In this document: positions 1 through 11,864 of the stretch, piece after piece | How positions within the stretch are numbered: the stretch's first letter is position 1 | Layout: every line of letters begins with the position of its first letter | Assembly (NCBI GenBank): GCA_920105625.2 | Contig: OV050031.1 | Span: 72,797,995-72,861,994, forward strand | Reading direction: 5' to 3' | Origin: Clusia tigrina | Lineage: Eukaryota; Arthropoda; Insecta; Diptera; Clusiidae | DNA: 64,000 nt | Notes under the pieces: model-generated | What the model was told of the DNA's origin: nothing | What the model saw: only the letters and a program-made list of their open reading frames with translations | Database searches by the model: none | Translations under genes and position numbers: made by a program

Positions 1-1771
1 AGGAATAGAGAAGGCAGCAGACCCACCAATCGACAGCGGCAACAACTGAGACGCCTACAGAGACGCTGATAGAGGCAGCGACGCCGACTGAGTTGCCGAC
101 TGAGGCAGATAGGGGTAGATATAGGCATACAGAAGGCAGCAGACACCTTAATCAACGGCGGCAGCGACTGAGACGCCTACAGAGACGCTGACAGAGGCTG
201 CGACGCTGACAGATGCTGCAAAGCCGACTAAGACGCCGACTGAGGCAGAGAGGGGTAGACATAGGAATAGAGAAGGCAGCAGACACCTTAATCGACAGCG
301 GCAACAAATGAGACGCCTACAGAGACGCTGACAGAGGCTGCGACGCCGACTGAGATGCCGACTGAGGCAGGTAGGGGTAGATATAGGCATAGAGAAGGCA
401 GCAGACCCCCCCAATCGAAAGCGGCAGCGACTGAGACGCATTCAGAGAGGCTGACAGAGGCTGCGACGTTGACTGAGACGCCGACTGGGGAAGATAAGTG
501 TAGACATAGGCAAAGAGGAGGCAGCAAACCCCCCAATCGACAAGCTGCAGCGACTGAGACGCCTACAGAGACCCTGACAGGGGCTGCGAAGCTGACTGAG
601 ATGCCGACTGAGGCAGATAAGGGTAGATATAGGCATACAGAAGGCAGCAGACCCTCCAATCGACAGCGGCAGCGACTGAGACGCCTACAGAGATTCTGAC
701 AGAGGCTGAGACGCCGACTGAGGCAGATACGGGTAGATATTGACATAGAGAAGGCAGCAGACCCCCCAATCGACAGCGGCAGCGACTGAGACGCCTAAAT
801 AGACCCTGACAATGGCTGCGATGCTGACTGAGACGCCGACTGAGGCAGATAGGGGTAGATATGGGCACAGAGAAGGCATCAGAACCCCCAATCGACAGCG
901 GCAGCGACTGAGACGCATTCAGAGATGCTGACAGAGGCTGCGACGCCGACTGAGATGCCGACTGAGGCAGAGAAGGGTAGATATAGGCATAGAGAAGGCA
1001 GCAGACCCCCCAATCGACAGCGGCAGCGACTGAGACGCCAACAGAGACGCTGACAGAGGCTGCGACACCGACTGAGATGCCGACTGAGGCGCGTAGTAGT
1101 AGATATAGGAATAGAGAAGGCAGCAGACCCACCAATCGACAGCGGCAACAACTGAGACGCCTACAGAGACCCTGATAGAGGCTGCGACGCCGATTGATAT
1201 GCCGACTGAGGCAGATAGGGGTAGATATTGGCATAGAGAAGGCAGCAGACCCACCAATCGACAACGGCAGCGACTGAGACGCCTACTGAGGCAGATACGG
1301 GTAGATATTGACATAGAGAAGGCAGCAGACCCCCCAATCGACAGCGGCAGCGACTGAGACGCCTAAATAGACCCTGACAATGGCTGCGATGCCGACTGAG
1401 ACGCCGACTGAGGCAGATAGGGGTAGATATAGGCAAAGAGAGGGCATCAGAACCCCCAATCGACAGAGGCAGCGACTGAAGGGCATTCAGAGATGCTGAC
1501 AGAGGCTGCGACGCCGACTGAGACGCCGACTGAGGCAGAGAAGGGTAGATATAGGCATAGAGAAGGCAGCAGACCCCCCAATCGATAACGGCAGCGACTG
1601 AGACGCCTACAGAGACGCTGACAGAGGCTACGACGCCGACTGAGATGCCGACTGAGGCGCGTAGTAGTAGATATAGGAATAGAGAAGGCAGCAGACCCAC
1701 CAATCGACAGCGGCAACAACTGAGACGCCTACAGAGACGCTGATAGAGGTTGCGACGCCGATTGATATGCC
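1..1771 (+). repeat. Higher-order duplication, copy 1 (partner 9,557-11,327)
   Basis: This stretch aligns to 9,557-11,327 at a constant offset of 9,556 bp, apparently without indels, over about fifteen satellite units. Differences are mostly scattered substitutions, plus one dense patch near 571-620. The left end of the duplication may lie outside the window. This is a higher-order repeat produced by exchange or segmental duplication inside the array. Confidence 0.88.
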
Positions 1772-4128
1772 GACTGAGGCAGATAGGGGTAGATATTGGC
1801 ATAGAGAAGGCAGCAGACCCACCAATCGAAAACAGCAGCGACTGAGACGCCTACAGAGAGGCTGACAGAGGCTGCGAAGCCGACTGTGACGCCGACTGAG
1901 GCGCATAGTAGTAGATATAGGAATAAAGAAGGCAGCAGACCCACCAATCGACAGCGGCAACAATTGAGACGCCTACAAAGACGCTGATAGAGGCAGCGAC
2001 GCCGACTGAGTTGCCGACTGAGGCAGATAGGGGTAGATATAGGCATACAGAAGGCAGCAGACCCCCCCAATCGACAGCGGCAGCAACTGAGACACCTACA
2101 GAGATTCTGACAGAGGCTGAGACGCCGACTGAGGCAGATACGGGTAGATATTGACATAGAGAAGGTAGCAGACCCCCCAATCGACAGCGGTAGCGACTGA
2201 GACGCCTACATAGACTCTGACAATGGCTGCGATGCCGACTGAGACGCCGACTGAGGCAGATAGGGGTAGATATAGGCAAAGAGAAGGCATCAGAACCCCC
2301 AATCGACAGCGGCAGCGACTGAGACGCATTCAGAGACGCTGGCAGAGGCTGAGACGCCGACTGAGACGCCGACTGAGGCAGAGAAGGGTAGATATAGGCA
2401 TAGAGAAGGCAGCAGACCCCCCAATCGACAGCGGCAGCGACTGAAACGCCTACAGAGACGCTGACAGAGGCTGCGAAGCCGACTGTGACGCCGACAGAGG
2501 CGCGTAGTAGTAGATATAGGAATAGAGAAGGCAGCAGACCCACCAATCGACAGCGGCAACAACTGAGACGCCTACAGAGACGCTGATAGAGGCAGCGACG
2601 CCGACTGAGTTGCCGACTGAGGCAGATAGGGGCATACAGAAGGCAGCAGACACCTTAATCGACGGCGGCAGCGACTGAGACGCCTACAGAGACGCTGACA
2701 GAGACTGCGACGCTGACAGATGCTGCAAAGCCGACTAAGACGCCGACTGAGGCAGAGAGGGGTAGACATAGGAATAGAGAAGGCAGCAGACACCTCAATC
2801 GACAGCGGCAACAAATGAGACGCCTACAGAGACGCTGACAGAGGCTGCGACGCTGACTGAGACGCCGACTGGGGCAGATAAGGGTAGACATAGGCAAAGA
2901 GGAGGCAGCAAACCCCCCAATCGACAGCTGCAGCGACTGAGACGCCTACAGAGACCCTGACAGGGGCTGCGAAGCTGACTGAGATGCCGACTGAGGCAGA
3001 TAAGGGTAGATATAGGCATAGAGGAGGCAGCAGACACCCCAATCGACAGCGGCTCCGACTGGGACGCTTACAGAGATGCTGACAGAGGCTGCGACGCCGA
3101 CTGAGACGCTGACTGAGGCAGATAGGGGTAGATATAGGCATAGAGAAGGTAGCAGACCCCCCAGTCGACAGCGGTAGCGACTGAGACACCTGCAGAGACG
3201 CTGACAGAGGCTGCGACGCCGACTGAGATGCCGACTGAGGCAGATAAGGGTAGATATAGGCATACAGAAGGCACCAGACACCCCAATTGACAGCGGCAGC
3301 GACTGAGACGCCTACAGAGACTCTGACAGAGGTTGAGACGCCGTCTGAGGCAGATACGGGTAGATATTGGCATAGAGAAGGCAGCACACCCCCCCAATCA
3401 ACAGCGGCAGCGACTGAGACGCCTACAGAGACGCTGACAGAGGCTGCGACGCCCACTGAGATGCCGACTGAGGCGGATAGGGGTAGATATAGGCATAGAG
3501 AAGGCAGCAGACCCCCCAATCGACAGCAGCGGCAACTGCGACGCCTACAGAGACGCTGACAGAGGCTGCGACGGCGACAGAGTTGCCGACTGAGACAGAT
3601 AGGGTTAAATATATTCATACAGAAGGCAGCAGACCCCCCAATCGACAGCGGCAGCGACTGAGACGCCTACAGAGACGCTGACAGAGGCTGCGACGCCGAC
3701 TGAGATGCCGACTGAGGCAGATGAGGGTAGATATAGGCATACAGAAGGCACCAGACACCCCAATTGACAGCGGCAGCGACTGAGACGCCTACAGAGACTC
3801 TGACAGAGGCTGAGACGCCGACTGAGGCAGATACGGGTAGATATTGACATAGAAAAGGCAGCAGACCCCACAATCGACAGCGGCAGCGACTGAGACACCT
3901 ACAGAGACGCTGACAGAGGCTGCGACGCCGACTGAGGCAGATAGGGGTAGATATTGGTATAGAGAATGCAGCAGACCCCCCAATCGACAGCGGCAGTGAC
4001 TGAGACGCCTAGAGAGACGCTGACAGAGGCTGCGAAGCCGACTGTGACGCCGACTGAGGCGCGTAGTAGTATTTATAGGAATAGAGAAGGCAGCAGACAC
4101 ATCAATCGACAGCGGCAACAACTGAGAC

Positions 4129-4164
4129 GCCTACAGAGACGCCTACAGAGACGCCTACAGAGAC
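4129..4164 (+). repeat. Three-copy run of the 12-bp module GCCTACAGAGAC
   Basis: Three perfect tandem copies of GCCTACAGAGAC at 4,129-4,140, 4,141-4,152 and 4,153-4,164. A normal unit carries one copy of this module. It shows that the satellite gains and loses length in 12-bp steps. Confidence 0.95.
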
Positions 4165-7100
4165 GCTGATAGAGGCAGCGACGCCGACTGAGTTGCCGAC
4201 TGAGGCAGATAGGGGTAGATATAGGCATAGAGAAGGCAGCAGACACCTCAATCGACAGCGACAACAAATGAGACGCCTTCAGAGACGCTGACAGAGGCTG
4301 CGACGCCGACTGAGATGCCGTCTGAGGCGCGTAGGGGTAGATATAGGCATAGAGAATGCAGCAGACCCCCCATCGACGGCGGCAGCGACTGAGTCGCCTA
4401 CAGAGACGCTGACAGAGGCTGCGACGCTAACAGATGCTGCGACGCCGACTGAGACGCCGACTGAGGCAGAGAGGGTTAGTCATAGGCGTAGAGAAGGCAG
4501 CAGACAACCCAATCGAGAGCGGCAACAACTGAGACCCATACAGAGACGCTGATAGAGGCTGCGACGCCGACTGATATGCCGACTGAGGCATATAGGGGTA
4601 GATATTGGCATAGAGAAGGCAGCAGACCCACCAATCGACAGCGGCAGCGATTGAGACGCCTACAGAGACGCTGACAGAGGCTGCGACGCCCACTGAGATG
4701 CCGACTGAGGCGGATAGGGGTAGATATAGCCATAGAGAAGGCAGCAGACCCCCCAATCGACAGCGGCAGCGACTGAGATGCCTACAGTGACGCTGACAAG
4801 AGGCTGCGACGCCGACTGAGACGCCGACTGAAGCAGATAGGGGTAGATATAAGCATAGAGAAGGCAGCAGACCCCCCAATCGACAGCAGCGGCGACTGAG
4901 ACGCCTACAGAGACGCTGACAGAGGCTGCGAAGCCGAATGTGACGCCGACTGAGGCTCGTTGTAGTAGATATAGGAATAGAGAAGGCAGCAGACCCACCA
5001 ATCGACATTGGCAACAACTGAGACGCCTACAGAGACGCTGATAGAGGCAGCGACGCCGACTGACTTGCCGACTGAGGCAGATAGGGGTAGATATAGGCAT
5101 ACCGAAGGCAGCAGACCCCCCAATCGACGGCGGCAGCGACTAAGACGCCTACAGAGACGCTGATAGAGGCTGCGACGCTGACAGATGCTGCGACGCCGAC
5201 TGAGACGCCGACTGAGATGCCGACTGAGGTAGAGAGTGGTAGACATAGGCATAGAGAAGGCAGCAGACACCTCAATCGACAGCGACAACAAATGAGACGC
5301 CTACAGAGACGCTGACAGAGGCTGCGACGCCGACTAAGATGCCGACTGAGGCGCGTAGGGCTAGATATAGGCATTGAGAAGCCAGCAGACCCACCAATCG
5401 ACAGCAGCAGCGACTGAGACGCCTACAGACACGCTGACAGAGGCTGCGACGCTAACAGATGCTGCGACGCCGACTGAGACGCCGACTGAGGCAGATAGGG
5501 GTAGATATAGGCATAGAGAAGGCATCAGACCCCCAAATCGACAGCGGCAGCGACTGAGACGCATTCAGAGACGCTGACAGAGGCTGCGAAGCCGACTGTG
5601 GCGCCGACTGAGGCAGATAGGGGAAGAGATTGGCATAGAGAAGTCAGCAGACCCCCCAATCAACAGCGGCAGCGACTGAGACGCCTACAAAGACGCTGAC
5701 ATAGGCTGCGACGCCGACTGAGACGCCGACTGAGGCATAGAGAAAACAGGAGTCCCCCCCAATCGACAGCGGCAGCGACTGAGACGCATTCAGAGAGGCT
5801 GACAGAGGCTGCGACGCTGACTGAGACGCCGACTGGGGCAGATAAGGGTAGACATAGGCATAGAGGAGGCGTCAGACCCCCCAATCTACAGCGGCAAGGA
5901 CTGAGACGCTTACAGAGATGCTGACAGAGGCTACGACGCCGACTGAGACGCCGACTGAGGCAGATAGGGGTAGATATAGGCATAGAGAAGGCAGCAGACC
6001 CCCAATCGACAGCGGTAGCGACTGAGACATCTACAGAGACGCTGACAGTGGCTGCGACGCCGACTGAGGCAGATAGGGGTAGATATTGGCATAGAAAAGG
6101 CAGCAGACCCCCCCAATCAACAGCGGCAGCGACTGAGACGCCTACAGAGACGCTGACAGAGGCTGCGACGCCGACTAAGACGCCGACTGAGGCAGATAGG
6201 GGTAGATATAGGCATAGAGAAGGCAGCAGACCCCCCAGTCGACAGCGGTAGCGACTGAGACACCTACAGAGACGCTGACAGAGGCTGCGACGGCGACTGA
6301 GGCAGATAGTGGCAGATATAGGCATAGAGAATGCAGCAGACCCCCCCAATAGACAGCGGCAGCTACTGAGACGCCTACAGAGACGCTGAGAGTGGCTGTG
6401 ACGCCGACTGAGACGCCGACTGAGGCAGATAGGGGTAGATATAAGCATAGAGAAGGCAGCAGACCCCCCAGTAGACAGCGGTAGCGACTGAGACACCTAC
6501 AGAGACGCTGACAGAGGCTGCGACGCCGACTGAGACGCCGACTGAGGCAGATAGGGGTAGATATAGGCATAGAGAAGGCAGCAGACCCCCCAGTCGACAG
6601 CGGTAGCGACTGAGACACCTACAGAGACGCTGACAGAGGCTGCGACGCCGACTGAGGCAGATAGGGGTAGATATAGGCATAGAGAATGCAGCAGACCCCC
6701 CAATAGACAACGGCAGCTACTGAGACGCCTACAGAGACGCTGAGAGAGGCTGCGACGCCGACTGATGCGGATAGGGGTAGATATAGCCATAGAGAAGGCA
6801 GCAGACCCCCCAATCGACAGCGGCAGCGACTGAGATGCCTACAGTGACGCTGACAAGAGGCTGCGACGCCGACTGAGACGCCGACTGAGGCAGATAGGGG
6901 TAGATATAGGCATAGAGAAGACAGCAGACCCCCAATCGACAGCAGCAGCGACTGAGACGCCTACAGAGACGCTGACAGAGGCTGCGACGGCGACAGAGTT
7001 GCCGACTGAGACAGATAGGGTTAAATATATTCATACAGAAGGCAGCAGACCCCCCAATCGACAGCGGCAGCGACTGAGACACCTACAGAGACGCTGACAG

Positions 7101-7925
7101 AGGCTGCGACGCCGACTGAGGCAGATAGGGGTAGATATTGACATAGAGAAGGCAGCAGACCCCCAATCGACAGCGGCAGCGACTGAGAAACCTACAGAGA
7201 CGCTGACAGAGGCTGCGACGCCGACTGAGGCAGATAGGGGTAGATATTGGCATAGAGAATGCAGCAGATCCCCCAATCGACGGCAGCAGCGACTGAGACG
7301 CCTAGAGAGACGCTCACAGAGGCTGCGACGCCGACTGAGATGCCGACTCAGGGAGGTTGTTGTAGATATAGGCATAGAGAAGGCAGCAGACCCCCCCAAT
7401 CGACAGCTGCAGCAACTGAGACGCCTATATAGACGCTGACAATGGCTGCGATGCCGACTGAGACGCCGACTGGGGCAGATAGGGGTAGATATAGGCATAG
7501 AGAAGGCATCAGACCCCCAATCGACAGCGGCAGCGACTGAGACGCATACAGAGACGCTGACAGAGGCTGCGACGCCGACTGTGGCGCCGACTGAGGCAGA
7601 TAGGGGAAGTGAGAGGCATAGATTAGTCAGCAGACCCCCCTATCAACAGCGGTAGCGACTGAGACGCCTACAAAGACGCTGACATAGGCTGCGACGCCGA
7701 CTGAGGCAGATAGGGGTAGATATTGGCATAGAGAATGCAGCAGAACCCCAATCGACGGCGGCAGCGACTGAGACGCCTAGAGAGATGCTGACAGAGGCTG
7801 CGACGCCGACTGAGATGCCGACTGAGGCAGATAGGGGTAGATATTGGCATAGAGAATGCAGCAGACCCCCCAATCGACAGCGGCAGCGACTGAGACGCCT
7901 ACATAGACTCTGACAATGGCTGCGA

Positions 7926-7961
7926 TGCCGACTGAGACGCCGACTGAGACGCCGACTGAGG
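7926..7961 (+). repeat. Three-copy run of the 12-bp module GCCGACTGAGAC
   Basis: Three tandem copies of GCCGACTGAGAC, the last ending in GAGGC, where most units have one or two. It is a local expansion of the same module that is expanded at 42,171 and 46,449. Confidence 0.9.
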
Positions 7962-8847
7962 CAGATAGGGGTAGATATAGGCAAAGAGAAGGCATCAGAA
8001 CCCCCAATCGACAGCGGCAGCGACTGAGACGCATTCAGAGACGCTGGCAGAGGTTGCGAAGCCGACTGTGACGCCGACAGAGGCGCGTAGTAGTAGATAT
8101 AGGAATAGAGAAAGCAGCAGACCCACCAATCGACAGCGGCAACAACTGAGATGCCTACAGAGACGCTGATAGAGGCTGCGACGCCGACTGAGTTGCCGAC
8201 TGAGGCAGATAGGGGTAGATATAAGCATACAGAAGGCAGCAGACCCCCCAATCGACGGCGGCAACGACTGAGACGCCTACAGAGACGCTGACAGATGCTG
8301 CGACGCCGACTAAGACGCCGACTGAGGCAGAGAGGGGTAGACATAGGCATAGAGAAGGCAGCAGACACCTCAATCGACAGCGGCAACAAATGAGGCGCCT
8401 ACAGAGACGCTGACAGAGGCTGCGACGCTGACTGAGATGCCGACTGAGGCAGGTAGGGGTAGATATAGGCATAGAGAAGGCAGCAGACCCACCAATCGAC
8501 AGCGGCAGGGACTGAAACGCCTACAGAGACGCTGACAGAGGCTGCGAAGCCGACTGTGACGCCGACTGAGGCGCGTAGGGGTAGATATAGGCATAGAGAA
8601 TGCAGCAGACCCCCCCCATCGACGGCGGCAGCGACTGAGATGTCTACAGAGACGCTGCCAGAGGCAGCGACGCTAACAGATGCTGCGACGCCGACTGAGA
8701 CGCCGACTGAGGCAGAGAGGGGTAGACATAGGCATAGATAAGGCAGCAGATACCTCAATCGACAGCGGCAACAAATGAGACGCCTACAGCGACGCTGACA
8801 GAGGCAGCGACGCCGACTGAGATGCCGACTGAGGCAGGTAGGGGTAG

Positions 8848-9270
8848 ATATAGGCATACAGAAGGCAGCAGACCCCCAAATCGACAGCGGCAGCGACTGA
8901 GACGCCTACAGAGACTCTGACAGAGGCTCAGACGCCGACTGAGGCAGATACGGGAAGATATTGACATAGAGAAGGTAGCAGACCCCCCAATCGACAGCGG
9001 CAGCGACTGAGACGCCTACATAGACTCTGACAATGGCTGCGCCGACTGAAATGCCGACTGAGGCAGGTAGGGGTAGATATAGGCATACAGAAGGCAGCAG
9101 ACCCCCAAATCGACAGCGGCAGCGACTGAGACGCCTACAGAGACTCTGACAGAGGCTCAGACGCCGACTGAGGCAGATACGGGAAGATATTGACATAGAG
9201 AAGGTAGCAGACCCCCCAATCGACAGCGGCAGCGACTGAGACGCCTACATAGACTCTGACAATGGCTGCG
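8848..9270 (+). repeat. Local tandem duplication with a 229-bp period
   Basis: A two-unit segment with rare variants (CCCCCAAATCGACAG, GGCTCAGACGCC, ACGGGAAGATATTGACATAG, CTACATAGACTCTGAC) occurs twice in direct succession. For example, the GGGAAGAT variant lies at 8,952 and 9,181, giving a 229-bp offset. This is a recent two-unit duplication. Confidence 0.85.
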
Positions 9271-9556
9271 ATGCGAACTGAGACGCCGACTGAGGCAGAT
9301 AGGGGTAGATATTGGCAAAGAGAAGGCATCAGAACCCCCAATCGACAGCGGCAGCGACTGAGACGCATTCAGAGACGCTGGCAGAGGCTGCGACGCCGAC
9401 TGAGACGCCGACTGAGGCAGAGAAGGGTAGATATAGGCATAGAGAAGGCAGCAGACCCCCCAATCGACAGCGGCAGCGACTGAAACGCCTACAGAGACGC
9501 TGACAGAGGCTGCGAAGCCGACTGTGACGCCGACAGAGGCGCGTAGTAGTAGATAT

Positions 9557-11327
9557 AGGAATAGAGAAGGCAGCAGACCCACCAATCGACAGCGGCAACA
9601 ACTGAGACGCCTACAGAGACGCTGATAGAGGCAGCGACGCCGACTGAGTTGCCGACTGAGGCAGATAGGGGTAGATATAGGCATACAGAAGGCAGCAGAC
9701 ACCTTAATCAACGGCGGCAGCGACTGAGACGCCTACAGAGACGCTGACAGAGGCTGCGACGCTGACAGATGCTGCAAAGCCGACTAAGACGCCGACTGAG
9801 GCAGAGAGGGGTAGACATAGGAATAGAGAAGGCAGCAGACACCTCAATCGACAGCGGCAACAAATGAGACGCCTACAGAGACGCTGACAGAGGCTGCGAC
9901 GCCGACTGAGATGCCGACTGAGGCAGGTAGGGGTAGATATAGGCATAGAGAAGGCAGCAGACCCCCCCAATCGAAAGCGGCAGCGACTGAGACGCATTCA
10001 GAGAGGCTGACAGAGGCTGCGACGCTGACTGAGACGCCGACTGGGGAAGATAAGGGTAGACATAGGCAAAGAGGAGGCAGCAAACCCCCCAATCGACAAG
10101 CTGCAGCGACTGAGACGCCTACAGAGACGCTGACAGAGGCTGCGAAGTCGACTGTGACGCCGACTGAGGCGCGTAGGGGTAGATATAGGCATACAGAAGG
10201 CAGCAGACCCTCCAATCGACAGCGGCAGCGACTGAGACGCCTACAGAGATTCTGACAGAGGCTGAGACGCCGACTGAGGCAGATACGGGTAGATATTGAC
10301 ATAGAGAAGGCAGCAGACCCCCCAATCGACAGCGGCAGCGACTGAGACGCCTAAATAGACCCTGACAATGGCTGCGATGCTGACTGAGACGCCGACTGAG
10401 GCAGATAGGGGTAGATATGGGCACAGAGAAGGCATCAGAACCCCCAATCGACAGCGGCAGCGACTGAGACGCATTCAGAGATGCTGACAGAGGCTGCGAC
10501 GCCGACTGAGATGCCGACTGAGGCAGAGAAGGGTAGATATAGGCATAGAGAAGGCAGCAGACCCCCCAATCGACAGCGGCAGCGACTGAGACGCCAACAG
10601 AGACGCTGACAGAGGCTGCGACACCGACTGAGATGCCGACTGAGGCGCGTAGTAGTAGATATAGGAATAGAGAAGGCAGCAGACCCACCAATCGACAGCG
10701 GCAACAACTGAGACGCCTACAGAGACCCTGATAGAGGCTGCGACGCCGATTGATATGCCGACTGAGGCAGATAGGGGTAGATATTGGCATAGAGAAGGCA
10801 GCAGACCCACCAATCGACAACGGCAGCGACTGAGACGCCTACTGAGGCAGATACGGGTAGATATTGACATAGAGAAGGCAGCAGACCCCCCAATCGACAG
10901 CGGCAGCGACTGAGACGCCTACATAGACCCTGACAATGGCTGCGATGCCGACTGAGACGCCGACTGAGGCAGATAGGGGTAGATATAGGCAAAGAGAGGG
11001 CATCAGAACCCCCAATCGACAGCGGCAGCGACTGAAGGGCATTCAGAGATGCTGACAGAGGCTGCGACGCCGACTGAGACGCCGACTGAGGCAGAGAAGG
11101 GTAGATATAGGCATAGAGAAGGCAGCAGACCCCCCAATCGATAACGGCAGCGACTGAGACGCCTACAGAGACGCTGACAGAGGCTACGACGCCGACTGAG
11201 ATGCCGACTGAGGCGCGTAGTAGTAGATATAGGAATAGAGAAGGCAGCAGACCCACCAATCGACAGCGGCAACAACTGAGACGCCTACAGAGACGCTGAT
11301 AGAGGCTGCGACGCCGATTGATATGCC
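9557..11327 (+). repeat. Higher-order duplication, copy 2 (partner 1-1,771)
   Basis: Colinear with the start of the window at an offset of 9,556 bp. Beyond 11,327 the match continues to the gap edge, but four single-base indels appear in about 340 bp (near 11,332, 11,406, 11,513 and 11,620), unlike the indel-free stretch before. The segment just upstream, about 9,135-9,660, also matches 2,096-2,620 at an offset of 7,039, so this region joins two different duplicated pieces. Confidence 0.87.
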
Positions 11328-11664
11328 GACTAGAGGCAGATAGGGGTAGATATTGGCATAGAGAAGGCAGCAGACCCACCAATCGACAACAGCAGCGACT
11401 GAGACGCTACAGAGAGGCTGACAGAGGCTGCGAAGCCGACTGTGACGCCGACTGAGGCGCATAGTAGTAGATATAGGAATAAAGAAGGCAGCAGACCCAC
11501 CAATCGACAGCGGGCAACAATTGAGACGCCTACAGAGACGCTGATAGAGGCAGCGACGCCGACTGAGTTGCCGACTGAGGCAGATAGGGGTAGATATAGG
11601 CATACAGAAGGCAGCAGACCCCCCAATCGACAGCGGCAGCGACTGAGACACCTACAGAGATTCT

Positions 11665-11864
11665 NNNNNNNNNNNNNNNNNNNNNNNNNNNNNNNNNNNN
11701 NNNNNNNNNNNNNNNNNNNNNNNNNNNNNNNNNNNNNNNNNNNNNNNNNNNNNNNNNNNNNNNNNNNNNNNNNNNNNNNNNNNNNNNNNNNNNNNNNNNN
11801 NNNNNNNNNNNNNNNNNNNNNNNNNNNNNNNNNNNNNNNNNNNNNNNNNNNNNNNNNNNNNNNN
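11665..11864. other. Assembly gap of 200 N
   Basis: Exactly 200 undetermined bases inside the satellite. The round number suggests a placeholder rather than a measured length. Units to the left belong to block A and units to the right to a different variant family, so the missing sequence could be much longer than 200 bp. Confidence 0.99.

Larger units (their letters stand above)
1..11664 (+). repeat. 122-bp satellite array, block A
   Basis: Head-to-tail units of about 122 bp; common shorter forms are about 110 bp and lack one 12-bp module. In order, a unit reads GACTGAGACGCC, TACAGAGACGCT, GACAGAGGCTGC, one or two GACGCCGACTGA modules, then GGCAGATAGGGGTAGATATA, GGCATAGAGAAGGCAGCAGA, a run of about 6 C, and AATCGACAGCGGCAGC. 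Block A is marked by variants rare elsewhere: GGCGCGTAGTAGTAGATAT, TAGGAATAGAG, CAGCGGCAACAACTGAG, GACTGAGTTGCCGACT, and CTACATAGACTCTGACAATGG. All units point the same way. No transposable element and no host gene is visible here. Reading frames on both strands are low-complexity by-products of the repeat. Confidence 0.97.

Noticed and set aside
1..11664. CRISPR-like regular repeats
   Set aside because: Repeats are contiguous with no unique spacers and the unit is far longer than a CRISPR repeat. The surrounding elements are eukaryotic.
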